From positions 6,330,038 through 6,394,037 of the forward strand of contig CM038923.1 of assembly GCA_021904315.1 (NCBI GenBank): DNA of 64,000 nt, read 5' to 3'. Positions within the stretch are counted from its first letter, which is position 1; each line of letters begins with the position of its first letter. Positions 47,361 to 58,800 of the stretch are shown in pieces. Under the pieces are notes generated by a model, which saw only the letters and a list, made by a program, of their open reading frames with translations, was not told where the DNA came from and ran no database searches. The translations under genes were made by a program, and so were the position numbers. Source of the DNA: Sphagnum magellanicum. Its lineage: Eukaryota; Streptophyta; Sphagnopsida; Sphagnales; Sphagnaceae.

Positions 47361-47905
47361 AGAGAGTACTACTGGGGCACCCCAAATACTTTATCAAGCA
47401 AGTTTACAGAACTTGCTTGTAAGGTCCTTCACCTATTACTTATTAGTAAAAAGAAAATGACAAACAAAGAAGGGACTTCTTCTGTTGCTCATCATGTGAT
47501 TTATTTATTAGTGCTTTCTGGACCAAAATATGACAGTATGAACTATGAATTGTTACCTACTTGTTAGTTGTATTAATTACTTGTGTGTGTGCACCCAAAA
47601 ATAAATAAATAAATAAAAATTCTTTTGGTGATTGGCCTCATTGATTGGCCCCATCACCAAATTCACTGTGGATACTCCCTTCAAAAATCAACTGTTATGT
47701 AGGTACCTAGTCTTTTTCTTTGGTCTAGCTATGTGGCCTTGGGTGAACTAGTAAAAAATTTACCATGGTTTTTACCATGGTTAAAATCCCTAAAATCCAT
47801 TTAAATTATTTCCAAATATTTTCTAATATTACAAATATTCCATTCTTAGACTAAATCAAGTTCTAATCAAGTTAGTTCTCTGAGTTCAAATCTAACATTT
47901 TTGAA
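47361..47905. other. AT-rich intergenic DNA, no gene seen
   Basis: An AAATAAATAAATAAATAAAA run at about 47600-47619 is the only marked feature. Confidence 0.4.
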
Positions 47906-48281
47906 AGGCCATAGTGAACCAGCACACACCAGTGCACTGTGAAGGATGGATGGTAAGTGGTCAGGAGACAGTTTTCTGTTGGGTTTCAGTTCCCTAGCTA
48001 ACCATGGTGGTTAGCTCAGTTGCTTTTTTCTACTACCTACCTACTAACAGCCCAGTAGCAGGTTATTAGTAGGTAGGTAGTAAAAACAGCCCTTACCTGC
48101 GTATAAGCCATCTACTTACCTAGTAGTTATCTATTTTCCTACATATCTATGAAACCTATTTCTTACATAATTGGTTACCAAAGTGAAACCATATGCTAAC
48201 CCAAGTTGAGGTTCATCTACGACTGAGTAAGAACAGGCATCCAATGGACGGTGCGCTGGTGGGTGCTGGTTCACTATGGCC
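47906..48281. mobile_element. 376-bp fold-back MITE, Mutator-like, copy 2
   Basis: Ends GGCCATAGTGAACCAGCAC and GTGCTGGTTCACTATGGCC form a near-perfect inverted repeat. Flanks show ACATTTTTG on both sides (47894-47902, 48282-48290), a perfect 9-bp duplication; AAA separates the left one from the repeat. The interior matches the reverse complement of 24508-24888. The perfect duplication and cleaner ends suggest a younger insertion than copy 1. Confidence 0.85.
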
Positions 48282-51251
48282 ACATTTTTGGGCTTAATAT
48301 GGTCACTAAGAGGGGTAACCTTCACTTGTTTGTGTAAGGGTGCCAATGTGCTGCTTCACCCTCGCTATAGCGCAATTAAAGGGTAGAATTTTGGGGAACA
48401 CATTGGGAACAGAAAACAAAACAAAAATATTCAACCCCCCATCCCCTCCCCAAAAGAAAAACCCCTGACCGTTGTCTTCCTTTTTTTTTTGAAATTTCTT
48501 AATGTAACATCATTAGCCATTATCCCAAACAAGGTTAGCGTTGATTGGCAAAAAGTTTGTTTCCTAAATCCAATTTAGCATTTACCAGGTAGCCACTAAA
48601 AAGCCTCACTCAAGGCATTACTTGAATCTACTACACTGATAAAAATTAAGCCCATAACAATTCTGGTTTGTTCTAAAATTCATACATCATCGGTTTCCAA
48701 GACTAAATCACGGTTTCTGAGTCCAAATTTAACATTTCCTAAATTAAATATAGCCACTTAGAGCCTCACTGAAGGTAAAGGTATGAGTGCATAGGTGCTT
48801 CAATGTTTTTTTTGCTTTTATTTCACCTGAAAATTATGATTTCCACATGCAACCAAGATTTTTGAAAAAAAATGGGACCTACCACCCCAGATTTTCCAGG
48901 ACAAAAAAAAATCCAATTCAAAATATTTCAGCAGGTAGCCAAAATATAAAAGAACTTTAAATTTTTATTTTGATATCTAGTCTATAGCCAAATTTGGCTA
49001 AATATTTTTGTGGATGATTGCCAACTTGGCAACGGTACAAAATTGTTAAAAAGAACTCTGTGCTTCTTCACCTTGTGGCCAATATAGGTAGCAAAGATGA
49101 TGAAACCCAGTCAATCATAAATAAACAAAAGCACCCAAAAAAGGGGGAATATGAGGAACAAAATGGAAGGACCCATGTCCAAGAAAACAAAAAAAACCAC
49201 CTAAGAGGGTGAACCACAAAGGGAACATGAAGCTCCCAAACCTCCTCTTGTTGCTAGAAACATATCAAATAAGGAAAAGGGAAGACTTATGAAAGGAGAC
49301 CTGGCCTAAAAGAATCGCCTAACTTAGAAGAACCTTCACCTCCGACAACAGCATGTCTCAAAATAGAGACCAAACCAAAGAACAATATGACAAATTATTT
49401 GTAGACAAGAAGGCAAAACAACAAACATTATAACTTTGAAATTATTGGTGGCCAGATAAATCCAATAAGTAACTAACTCTATATCACATTCATATTCGGC
49501 TTATGACTACCTACCACAAAGTCCCTTTGTCACCACTCAGTTCAGTGCTTAATTCTCCCTCAAAAGTACACAGAGGCTGATAGGAGCCTGTTGTTGAGGG
49601 TACATATTCTTATTATTTTCTATCATTATATTGTGAGGTGCATCCCAAAGTTCACTTTTAGGTTTTGCAATGAGACTCTTTGATTCACATCATCCCAAAA
49701 GAAAATTCTGAACCCTTTGGAAACTCTCCTGGTAGAGCTTCTTTCCAAGTGCCTCCCTTTTGGCCCACCTACAGACATTGTGAGAGTTCAATTTTGGGCA
49801 AAACTTATGGGATAAAGTGTGGTGTTATTGGGAACATCTTGAGGAATGCATTCGGAACTTGAGGTTCTCAGTGAGAATATGATGTGAACACATAAGGACT
49901 CTGCTGGCAGAATTTGCCAAGGTGGCAGGCAGATTATGCAATTCATTCAATTCCATTCAATCTGCCAAGGTAGTAGATTATGCATTTCTGCAAATACAGA
50001 AGATGTTCCCTGGCCCACTCTCTTGTATGCAAAGTTCCATTTGAGAGGTTTTCAGGCAGAGTCAGCCATTTTGTACCTACCTGTGCCTAGTTTATGGCCT
50101 ACCTCTAGATCTTTACATACGGAATTTGTCCCAGAGGACGCATTCTGCCTTCCCAATGACAAATAAGGAGGCAGAATGTTCCCCTAGAGTGCGTGTTCTC
50201 TGGTACAAAGCTTTAAAGTTATTGCTGTTGGCCAAATAAATCCAACAAGTAATTCTGTTAGACAAGGATATTCACATTACAATCATGGCTTTTTTCTTTT
50301 TTTTAAACGTCAAACTTTTAGCAATTTTTTCCAAAAAAATAGTGAAATTTCTAGAATTTACACTAGAATGAAAATTCCAAAAGTTTCCCAAAAAAATTCT
50401 TTTCAAAAACTGACAAATTTTGTCAGAACATAAAACACTGATTACAATAGACCTTTTAGTGGGTACCTGAGTAAGGTTAAGTTTTTAACAGGAAAGTTAT
50501 CCAGTGGTTTGCAGTAGAACCTATGCATCTGCACTGCAATTCAGTGACCTTTTTCTATTTACTCTTCAATTGTTTAAATTTTGAAACACATCCTTAAGTA
50601 CAGAGACAGCTTCAAGACATGTCTGTTGGATAATCTATTAATTTTGAAGATTCAATGTTGAAAACTAGAATATTTCAAAAGATAGACTCTATTTTCCTTT
50701 TTTTAAATTTGTTCTTTGAAATTTTTAATTTTTGAAAGTTCAACATCTCTACCAATGATATAATTAGTGTCGGAGCTGCCAAAGTACTACGGTATTGAAA
50801 TTGGCCATAGGTGTTTCTTTTTGCACGGTTTGGTCATGTAGCCAAAGTGGGCAATCATTGATGGAAAGATATAGCCAAATTTGGCTACATACAAAATATG
50901 TTCTATATTTTTTGGCTATCTCCTTGAAACATGTGGAGGAATCTGACAGGTTTTTTCCAATTTTTTCAAAAGTGTCTCAATTCAAATTCTCAAAAATGAT
51001 TTCATTATAGCACTTTTTTTGAAACTTTTAATTTCACTTTTTGGCAAAAAAGTTTGACAATAGAAAAAGGCTTTTGGGCATTCAAAATCAGGTATTCCAC
51101 ATTGAATCATTTCGGCAAAAACAAAGTGCCAATTATAATGAGTAGCCTAGTACGCAACAACTACTAACTACAAAATTCAAATAATATATTATAAAAGTTG
51201 AGTGTATTCTATGCTTCCGAATCATCATCAAGTGTTCAATTGTGGAGTAGG

Positions 51252-51280
51252 GCTACTACTACTACTACTACTACTACTCA
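51252..51280. repeat. (CTA)n microsatellite
   Basis: About eight CTA units in a row followed by a CTCATC end. Confidence 0.85.
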
Positions 51281-51355
51281 TCACACCCACTTTTGAAAGT
51301 GGTTGGTTGTTTGTGGTTTGTATGTAATACATTAAACACATGCAACTTTCGAATA

Positions 51356-51490
51356 ACTTCTCAAGTGGGGCATTAGATACCCAATTCTCAAGTGCGGTGT
51401 TAGGCGTTATTAGACACCCAATTCTTCAAGTGCGATGTTAGGCGTTATTAGATACCCACTTCTCAAGTGCGGCGTTAGATGCCCATTGTT
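51356..51490. repeat. about 44-bp minisatellite
   Basis: Variants of TTCTCAAGTGCGGTGTTAGG followed by CGTTATTAGATACCCA recur about three to four times, with one shortened unit at each end. Confidence 0.75.
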
Positions 51491-53116
51491 GTCAGTTGCA
51501 TGATTAAAGGCTTGAAAACAACAAACACAACATAGTAAGTACTAGGGTCACATGGGGAACGATCATGTGTCTGTTATAACAGAAGATGCAGAGTTTTTGG
51601 AGTTTGTTTCCCTTCTGAACAAAAAATTTAGTGGCACCAACTTGGTCTCCTAAAGCTTGTGCAAATTGGAAAACTTTGTTTTTCCGCCATTTGCCAGACA
51701 TTCAGAAATGGTGTGTTCTGGTTTGGTAGTATGCAGGCGGCATGATCAGATGCTCGGGAGGGGGTTATTGTCAAACATGTTGGGGGATCTGAATTGCTCA
51801 AATAATGAATGTGGGAATAATATAAGCCCTGTATAGGAGGAGTCCCTTCTTAGTTTTGGTCGACAACAACCAATTGCCATTAATCAGAATTTTATGGCTT
51901 TTTAAAAGCTTGAAATATATGGGAGCAATTAGAAGTAGAGTGTTTTTTTTTGGCAGATTTTCATCACTTGTTGACCAAAAAATTCCAGTGCCACACTCAT
52001 ACAAGGGATTTTTGCCAAAAAAATACACTAAAGTCCAAAGGTATCAAGGGTTTTATTTTTTTATTTTTTAAATCCCCATATTTAGACAATAGGTTCAAGA
52101 GCAAATCGCCAAAATATAGTGTGATTCTTAAATTTTTCTGCTTTCTTCTCTGACCTGTAGCCAAATTTTCCTAATTCTCCTTGTGGATGATTGCCAATGT
52201 GGCTAACTCACAAAATTGAAAAGACAAATGGGAAAAAGAAACCCTGATGATTACAAGCAGATATTTGGACCAGTGTTGCTCAGTTCAAGGAATTTGGACC
52301 AGTCTTGGCCAGGTTAGGGTACTGGATAAAACCTTCAATTCTTTCATAACACAACAAAATGGATGAATAGTGATGAAGGTCATCTGAGTTCCAACCCCAA
52401 TGGCCATTTTAAATTTTCATTGCATTCTTGCATACCGAGGGAGAGAACAAGAGACAACTTTCCGTGGGATGAACTTCATTAGTTTTGTCCCTGTTCAATG
52501 TTGTGTTGTCCTACTTGAAACAATTTATATTCGATTTACTTAGTACCATGTGCAAAAGATATTCCATAGAATTCAACCCGTATTCACCTTCATTCTTGTT
52601 TGAAGTTGGTGTACTTTTTTATTTGGCCTTCTGTTGAGAAAATGGAATCTGCAACATATTAATGTTATCCGCAAAGTTCGGTGGTTAGGGGGAAAGAACA
52701 GCCAATTTCAGCATAATCGGGCATCAAATGCATAACTGGGAATGGAAATTTTACAAAATGGAATAACTGGGACCCAAACTAATTTTTCCATCAATTTTGG
52801 TGGTAAACTGAGTTTCATCCTGAGTTTCATCCTGTGTTTCATTTTTCTTGAGCGCCTGCACTGCTGGTAATTATATTTTCACTGCTCCTACCTATACAAC
52901 TACTATACAGTAGAACCTCCCAAAATTTATACCTCTCAATATTGATAACCTCTCGAAATTTATAAAAAATCGCTGGCCCAAGTTGGGCCCAGCTAAATTT
53001 ATATAAATTTATTTTTTATAAGATCTGGCTGGCCCAGACATTTTCAAATTATATAATGCGATGATATATTAATTAAATTGGTTCAATTTAGCTGATATAT
53101 TAACTAAATTACCTAT

Positions 53117-54723
53117 TTAAGCGGAGCTGAAATAATCAAGAATAGACTTTTGCTTGAGGCATGTCATGCTAATCTTCTTCACATCCTCCTTCTGCTCCTT
53201 CAAGCTCTCACTAAACTCGTGATAGTTCTCCTTTTGCTGCATCCAGAATAAGGTCAGACCCTCCAAATACTCTTAAGCTTGACGGGTGCTGATTTTTGGC
53301 AGTTCCACACTGTCGTCATTGTCGCTTGTCGCATCTTCATCCTGCTATGGGCGGAGCTCCTCAATGATGCGGTTGGTGATGTCCTCATCATTTGACACCA
53401 CCATGTAGTTGTTCTCCTTTAGATAGTTGAAAAGATTGCGGATGTCCATGGGATTCCCGTATGGAAGCTGAGCCACTTGATGTTGCAGCTCCTGGATAAG
53501 GGCGGTGGGAGGACCAACTTCCCCTTGTTGTGTCTGGATGATGTCGCTGGTCCAGATTTTGCAATGGCGGAAACAGTTGGCGATTATGGCAGGTGAAACA
53601 TCCTCCACCCAGGTTGGGACTGCTAGGCGGAATGCATCCAGAATGCTGATCTTTTCCAGATTGTCATGTTGTTCTCGTAGCCATCCAAAAGTAGGTTGTT
53701 GAATCACTTTCTGTAATACGATTTAAATGTGCGTATGATCCCAACATCGCAAGGTTGGACTGCCGAGGTCATGTTTGGCGACAAATAGAAAACACGGGTG
53801 TTGTGAAGGAGCACGTTCATCTCCGCAAACTTCCCCAAGGGGATGTGGCCTGGGCAACTGTCCAACAAAAGGAGGACTTGGCGACCTTGCATCCGACGAT
53901 CAAAGTCTAACAGCCAGAATTAAAAGACGTTATGGGTCATCCACGCCTTTGCATTGGCGTGATAACGGGTGCCCAGCATATCATAGTTGATACCCTTGAA
54001 ACAACAACGTGGATTCAAGTGTTTGCCTATGATCGTCAACGGAATCTTCTCGCTGCTATCCGAACTTGTGCAAATGACAAGAGTGATGCGCTCCTTGTTG
54101 ATCTTCCAGCCTTCCAACTGATGGGTTACCAACGAGTTGTCGACTTGGAGACGCCAATAGAGGCCAATTTCATCCATGTTGAACACGTCCTTCTTTGCGT
54201 ACGCATCAACAACGGCGCGGATGTTCGATAGTGCCGCACCAACTACTTCCATGTCCAGCACGTCGCTTTCTCCAAAATGGCAAAATGACTTGATCCCATG
54301 CCGGTCTTTGAACTTTTCCAGCCAGCTTTGTGAAAACGCCATCTTTGGAACATCAGGATGAAGCTCTTACAAGAAGCGTGCCACCTTCGTGCGCAACATG
54401 TCTCCATTCAGGTTGACCTTGTCTTGCTGCTCAAGGAACCAGCGTTTTAGCGCAAGCTCCATCTGCGGGTACTGCCCAACCTGACAAGTACGCAATGCAA
54501 GTCGCGGGGGCGGGACATTGGTGTCTGCCGCCATCGCCAACAACTCATCACTACGTTTCAAGGTGAGGCTGATGGTGGCTTATGTGACACATACACCATG
54601 CATAATCCACATCCATTCCTTCAGCTCTCCCTGCGTGAGGGCCGGATGACGGCGCTTCTGCTGGCACAAGGCGATGCGCATCCCTTCTGTGAGGTGTCCC
54701 GGGGTGCTATTGTATTTGCCCAT
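53117..54723 (-). pseudogene. pogo-like transposase (CENP-B-type HTH plus DDE domain), broken
   Basis: Starts MGKYNSTPGHLTEGMRIALC, an N-terminal helix-turn-helix of CENP-B type, then a second DNA-binding part (QVGQYPQMELALKRWFLEQQ, SQSWLEKFKDRHGI). The DDE domain is readable with all three acid positions: VFNMDEIGLYW, LLLLDSCPGH, and SAVQPCDVGIIRTFKSYYR. The end reads KQKSILDYFSSA before the stop. Four in-frame stop codons (near 54582, 54370, 53910 and 53347) and one frame change near 53705 inactivate it. Most of the reading frame is otherwise preserved, so the loss is not very old. Confidence 0.88.
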
Positions 54724-54812
54724 GGTGTGATAAAAGAAGGAAGTTGAGGGTGTTGAAAAAGTCGGTTGAAAGAGAATGAGTTGAAGGTTGGAGCTAAAAG
54801 GGCAATGATATA

Positions 54813-55071
54813 GTAATGGGCAAATCGTCATTGGTATCAATGATTGAGCCACGTCATTGATGCCTCTCCTATAATTAATAGCCTCCCAAAATTTATAGCT
54901 TGGACCCAATCCCAACCTTATAAAATTTGAAAGGTTATACAGCAATGGGCAAACTGTCATTGGTATCAATGATTAGGCCACGTCATTGATGCCTCTCCTA
55001 TAATTAATAACCTCCCAAAATTTATAACTTGGACCCGGTCCCAACCTTATAAAATTTGAGAGGTTCTACTG
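54813..55071. repeat. 129-bp direct duplication at the transposon's right end
   Basis: The segment from GTAATGGGCAAATCGTCATT (54813) repeats from GCAATGGGCAAACTGTCATT (54942), including a second worn copy of the terminal inverted repeat (AAATTTGAAAGGTTATAC against AAATTTGAGAGGTTCTAC). Confidence 0.85.
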
Positions 55072-55689
55072 TAGTTACTTTCGAACCTTGTGCATTAAAT
55101 GCTGAGTTTCAGCATTTGATACCCATATTTAATAAAATTTCCTTACTTTGCAGATACCATTGAACGAGGGGATAGGGGGTGAAACAGAGGGTGACTTTAC
55201 GAATAACTCTATTATGTTAAGTATTTCTTTTGGCCAAATTAAGGCTCTAAGTTGCAATTGGACATACTTTAACAACTTGGTTCCCCAACACAAGATTACA
55301 CATATTTCATTTTTTGCCGCCAAATTTGTGTGCCAAGTGCTAGATAGGCATGGATTCACTTCAAGTTCTCTTGCAGCCTGTGTATTGCATCTAAAGGCAA
55401 AATCTCTAATTGAAGCCAACAAGATCCTTTCTAATGGAATTGTCTTCTTGGTTTGTGCCAAGAATGTGAAGTTTTTTTTTTAAAAAGTAAAAGTGCCCCA
55501 AAATTCATGTCTTATTGGTTCCCATCTAGATTATTGTCCGAAGGCAAAGCACATTTCATATGATGGTGAAAATTTGGAAGCAATACATATTGATTTTCAT
55601 TAAGGTCTTGGCCATCTTGGTTATAGAATGTAATATTCAATCCTTGAATTTCATAGGCATCAACATCGCATTGTGTGTGTGTGTGATTT

Positions 55690-56040
55690 TGCAAAGTTGT
55701 GAGATTGTTCTACAAACAAAAAGATACATTCATGTTTGTAACAAACCCAAAAAAACAATATTTATGTTATGTGCAAGGAGAAAAAGAAAACTCAATATAT
55801 ATGTTCTAATACAAGGAGCAAAATTCAAACCTAGAACCATGTTGACACAATAGGAACTATTAACTAGTAGCCTATCTCCAAGCACCATTTTGCATCAACT
55901 TCTTTTTTTCCTTTGACAAAAGCCTTCACCAACATTTGGTTCACCTTGCAATGGAACCATATGGGCATTGCCTGGCATCGTGCTTTGACCCCATGAAATT
56001 TGATGATGGGGTGTTCAAGTTTTATGTGTGGCACCCTACA
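55690..56040 (+). repeat. diverged direct repeat, copy A
   Basis: Aligns with about 58480-58800: GGAGCAAAATTCAAACC against GGAACAAAATTTAGACT, ACCATGTTGA, AGTAGCCTA.CTCCAA.CACCAT, CAACATTTG and GTGCTTTGACCCC against ATGTTTTGACCCC. Noncoding; family unknown. Confidence 0.65.
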
Positions 56041-56999
56041 TAAACCTCTCAAGTTCTATGGCATGGTTTGACTATTGCATGCTTAATTAGAAGTTAAATA
56101 AAACATGGCACATTTTTTGTTTTGGACACTTAAAACTAGGCTATTGGTAGAATTCATGTTTGTCTTTTCAAGAGGTCATGAGTTCAAATTTGCTATCATA
56201 TTATAGAACATTTGAGACAAATGGTATCTTCTTCTTGTTTGCTTGCAAAACAAACATAAGCAAAATTGCATGAAACTAAAAAAATGAGCCCATGCAAAAC
56301 CACACAAGGCACAAAAAACTAACTTGTTGGAGTAAAGCGTTACACAAAATTCATTAAGTGGTGTTTAACATCTCACCGAAAAAAAGACATTTGATATTCT
56401 CTAATGAGCTTTATATGAGTGTTAGAACAATGTTAAAAAAGTTTTTAAAATGTGTTTAAGATGTTAAACACCGCCGTTGAACTTCACAAGGGTCAAAGCA
56501 TAGCCATAAGTAATGCCCACATGGTTCTATTACAAATCAAATGTTAACTTAAGCTTTTAAAAAACCAAAAAAAAAAGTTGATGTAATAGGTGTTTCAAAG
56601 TAAGCTATTTGTAAATCATTGTTGTTACAACATAGTGCCAAGTTTTGAATTCCACTCCTTGTAGCAAAACATAAATATTGATTTTTTCAATTATGGAATA
56701 GAAAATGAACATCAATTCTTCTTTCCAAAACAATTGCATTGCTACACTAGACTACACTATAAGAAATCATAACTTTTCAAGCCTTCCAATGTGACTACCT
56801 TGTCCATTTTGACTAAATATTTGGTCAATTTGATTATAGGCCCTAGTTGTTAAAGTGACATGTTTATTTAACTTGTTCAAGTGATTGAAATTATCTTTTT
56901 GACTACTTGGTTAAATGTGACATTTAATGAAATAAGACAAAGTATGGACATTTCTAGTAAAAAAAGGAACCTATTTTTAAAATCATGATGTAAAAATCT

Positions 57000-57290
57000 A
57001 GGCTAAGTAAGTAGGTACCTACCTAGCCTACCTATCTAACTTACTTAGGTAGACTTGACAACTAGGCTTGTAATTTAAATTGATAGGTTAAATAGGTACC
57101 TAAGTAGGCTAACCTACATAGCCCAAGTATGGTCTATCTAACATATGTAGGTAGGTATGTTAAGTAGGTATGTAGCTTAGGATAGGTGGGTAGTTAGGCT
57201 AAGTTGGTAAGCTAGGTTAATTAAGTACATAACTAGGCTTATTGGTTAAATAAACAAGCTAAGTTAATTGCATACCTAGGCTAGGGGGTG
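57000..57290. repeat. TAGG/CCTA-rich cryptically simple block
   Basis: Dense GTAGGTA, ACCTACCTA and CTAGGCTA motifs on both strands, mixed with TTAAGTAGG-type phrases, over about 290 bp. It can form many alternative hairpins. Confidence 0.7.
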
Positions 57291-58479
57291 AATGCAAGAT
57301 TGAATGTTTTAGTATTAGTAGAAATTGCACTCCTTATAAGTCCATACAAGATTTTTTTTAATGATTCAAATGGACATGGTTGCTACTTTAAAAAATGATA
57401 TTGTTCTAATATTTGAATAATACATGTTCAATCACTTACAAACCTTTTCAAATCAATGTGAAAACCTATATTTACAGTAGTTGATGTTTTTTAAAAATTT
57501 GGAAGTCTTAAAAAAAAAACTCACAAAGTCCAAATGAATAATGACCCATGTAAAGCTTTCAAAAAATATGTTTTTGAAACAAGGAAATTGAAAAACAAAC
57601 AAAAATTGCAATTCATATGGACTTATGAAAATATGGTCAAATTTTAACCATTCAAAAATCTCTAACTATCAAATGGTTAAGGTTTTCAAATAAAAAATTC
57701 TTCATATGAACTTATCATCTTGTATTACATCATATATTGAGTTTTAATAACAAATTTGGAATGTGAATCAATATTATTTTTTTCATTTTTTGATGATCCA
57801 ATCAAATGACCAGTCCATATTTTTTGACTTCAAAAATTCATTATTATTAACAAATATTTTTTTTACCAATAAATAATCACATAGTTCTCTTCATAATGAG
57901 ATGGTTTGTTAGAAACCCATTGTTAAACATCATAATTAAAAATAGATTAATCAACATATGCATTTGAACCAAAAGTGCCTTAGGAAAAAAATCCATACCA
58001 TCACAATAGCGAGACACTCAATTTTGCATTTACCCTAGGTGACTAAGTTAGTTAATTAAATACCCCAGGATATTGAAACTATGTTTCCTAAATAAGTTTT
58101 CAAAAAATGGTCATAATAATAAAGTGAAATGAGTTATTGTTTATTGAAGATATGATAAAATGGTTGAAAACTTGGTCTTATGATGTAAAAGTGGGGAATT
58201 CAAAAAAACCATTACTCAAAAAACAAATGTGTTGATTTGACTACGGTTCAACTTGGACATATTGAAATCAACTTGTTTATCATGATTGATTGGTCAAATC
58301 AACAAATGTCACAATTTGATTTCTTTTGACCAATTTTTTAATAAAAAAACTTTTTTTCTAATGTGTGCATGGCGCCACATTGATGTCCATGAAATTCAAT
58401 GGGGGGACTGTATATTATGCAAGATGTTATATTCCCCCTTCAAATATCACGAGTATCAATGTGGCACATGAGCATGATA

Positions 58480-58800
58480 TGTTGTGGTTCCATGCAATCC
58501 CATAGTTGTTTTAAAAGAAAACACATATCCATGTTATGTTACAAAACCGAAAAACCAAAATTGATGTTTTGTTGTTAGGAACAAAATTTAGACTTAACAC
58601 CATGTTGATATAGCTATAACTATTTACCTTGGTAGCCTACTTCCAAACACCATAGTGAATCAATTTATTTTATATTATATTATTATTACTTAGATATCAA
58701 AAACATTAATCAACATTTGACCAACCTTGTAGTAGAACCACATAGGCACCAGGTGGGATTATGTTTTGACCCCCGTGAAATTCCATGGAGGTGTTTCCAG
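58480..58800 (+). repeat. diverged direct repeat, copy B
   Basis: Partner of 55690-56040, about 2.8 kb downstream in the same orientation, sharing the same ordered landmarks. Either two copies of a dispersed element or the edges of an old local duplication. Confidence 0.65.

Larger units (their letters stand above)
48291..52907. other. AT-rich intergenic DNA, no gene seen
   Basis: Short open frames of ordinary noncoding composition only. It contains a block related to 26020-26250 (at about 50280-50460), a TAC microsatellite (51252-51280) and a 44-bp minisatellite (51356-51490). Confidence 0.45.
52908..55071 (-). mobile_element. pogo/Tigger-like DNA transposon, full length, inactivated
   Basis: Both ends begin CAGTAGAACCTC, are inverted, and continue with CAAAATTTATA-like sequence; TA flanks each end (52906-52907, 55072-55073). 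The CAGTA.AACCTC ending is close to plant pogo elements of the Lemi/Emigrant type. The transposase is on the minus strand. The right end carries an extra tandem copy of about 129 bp. Size 2164 bp. Confidence 0.9.
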
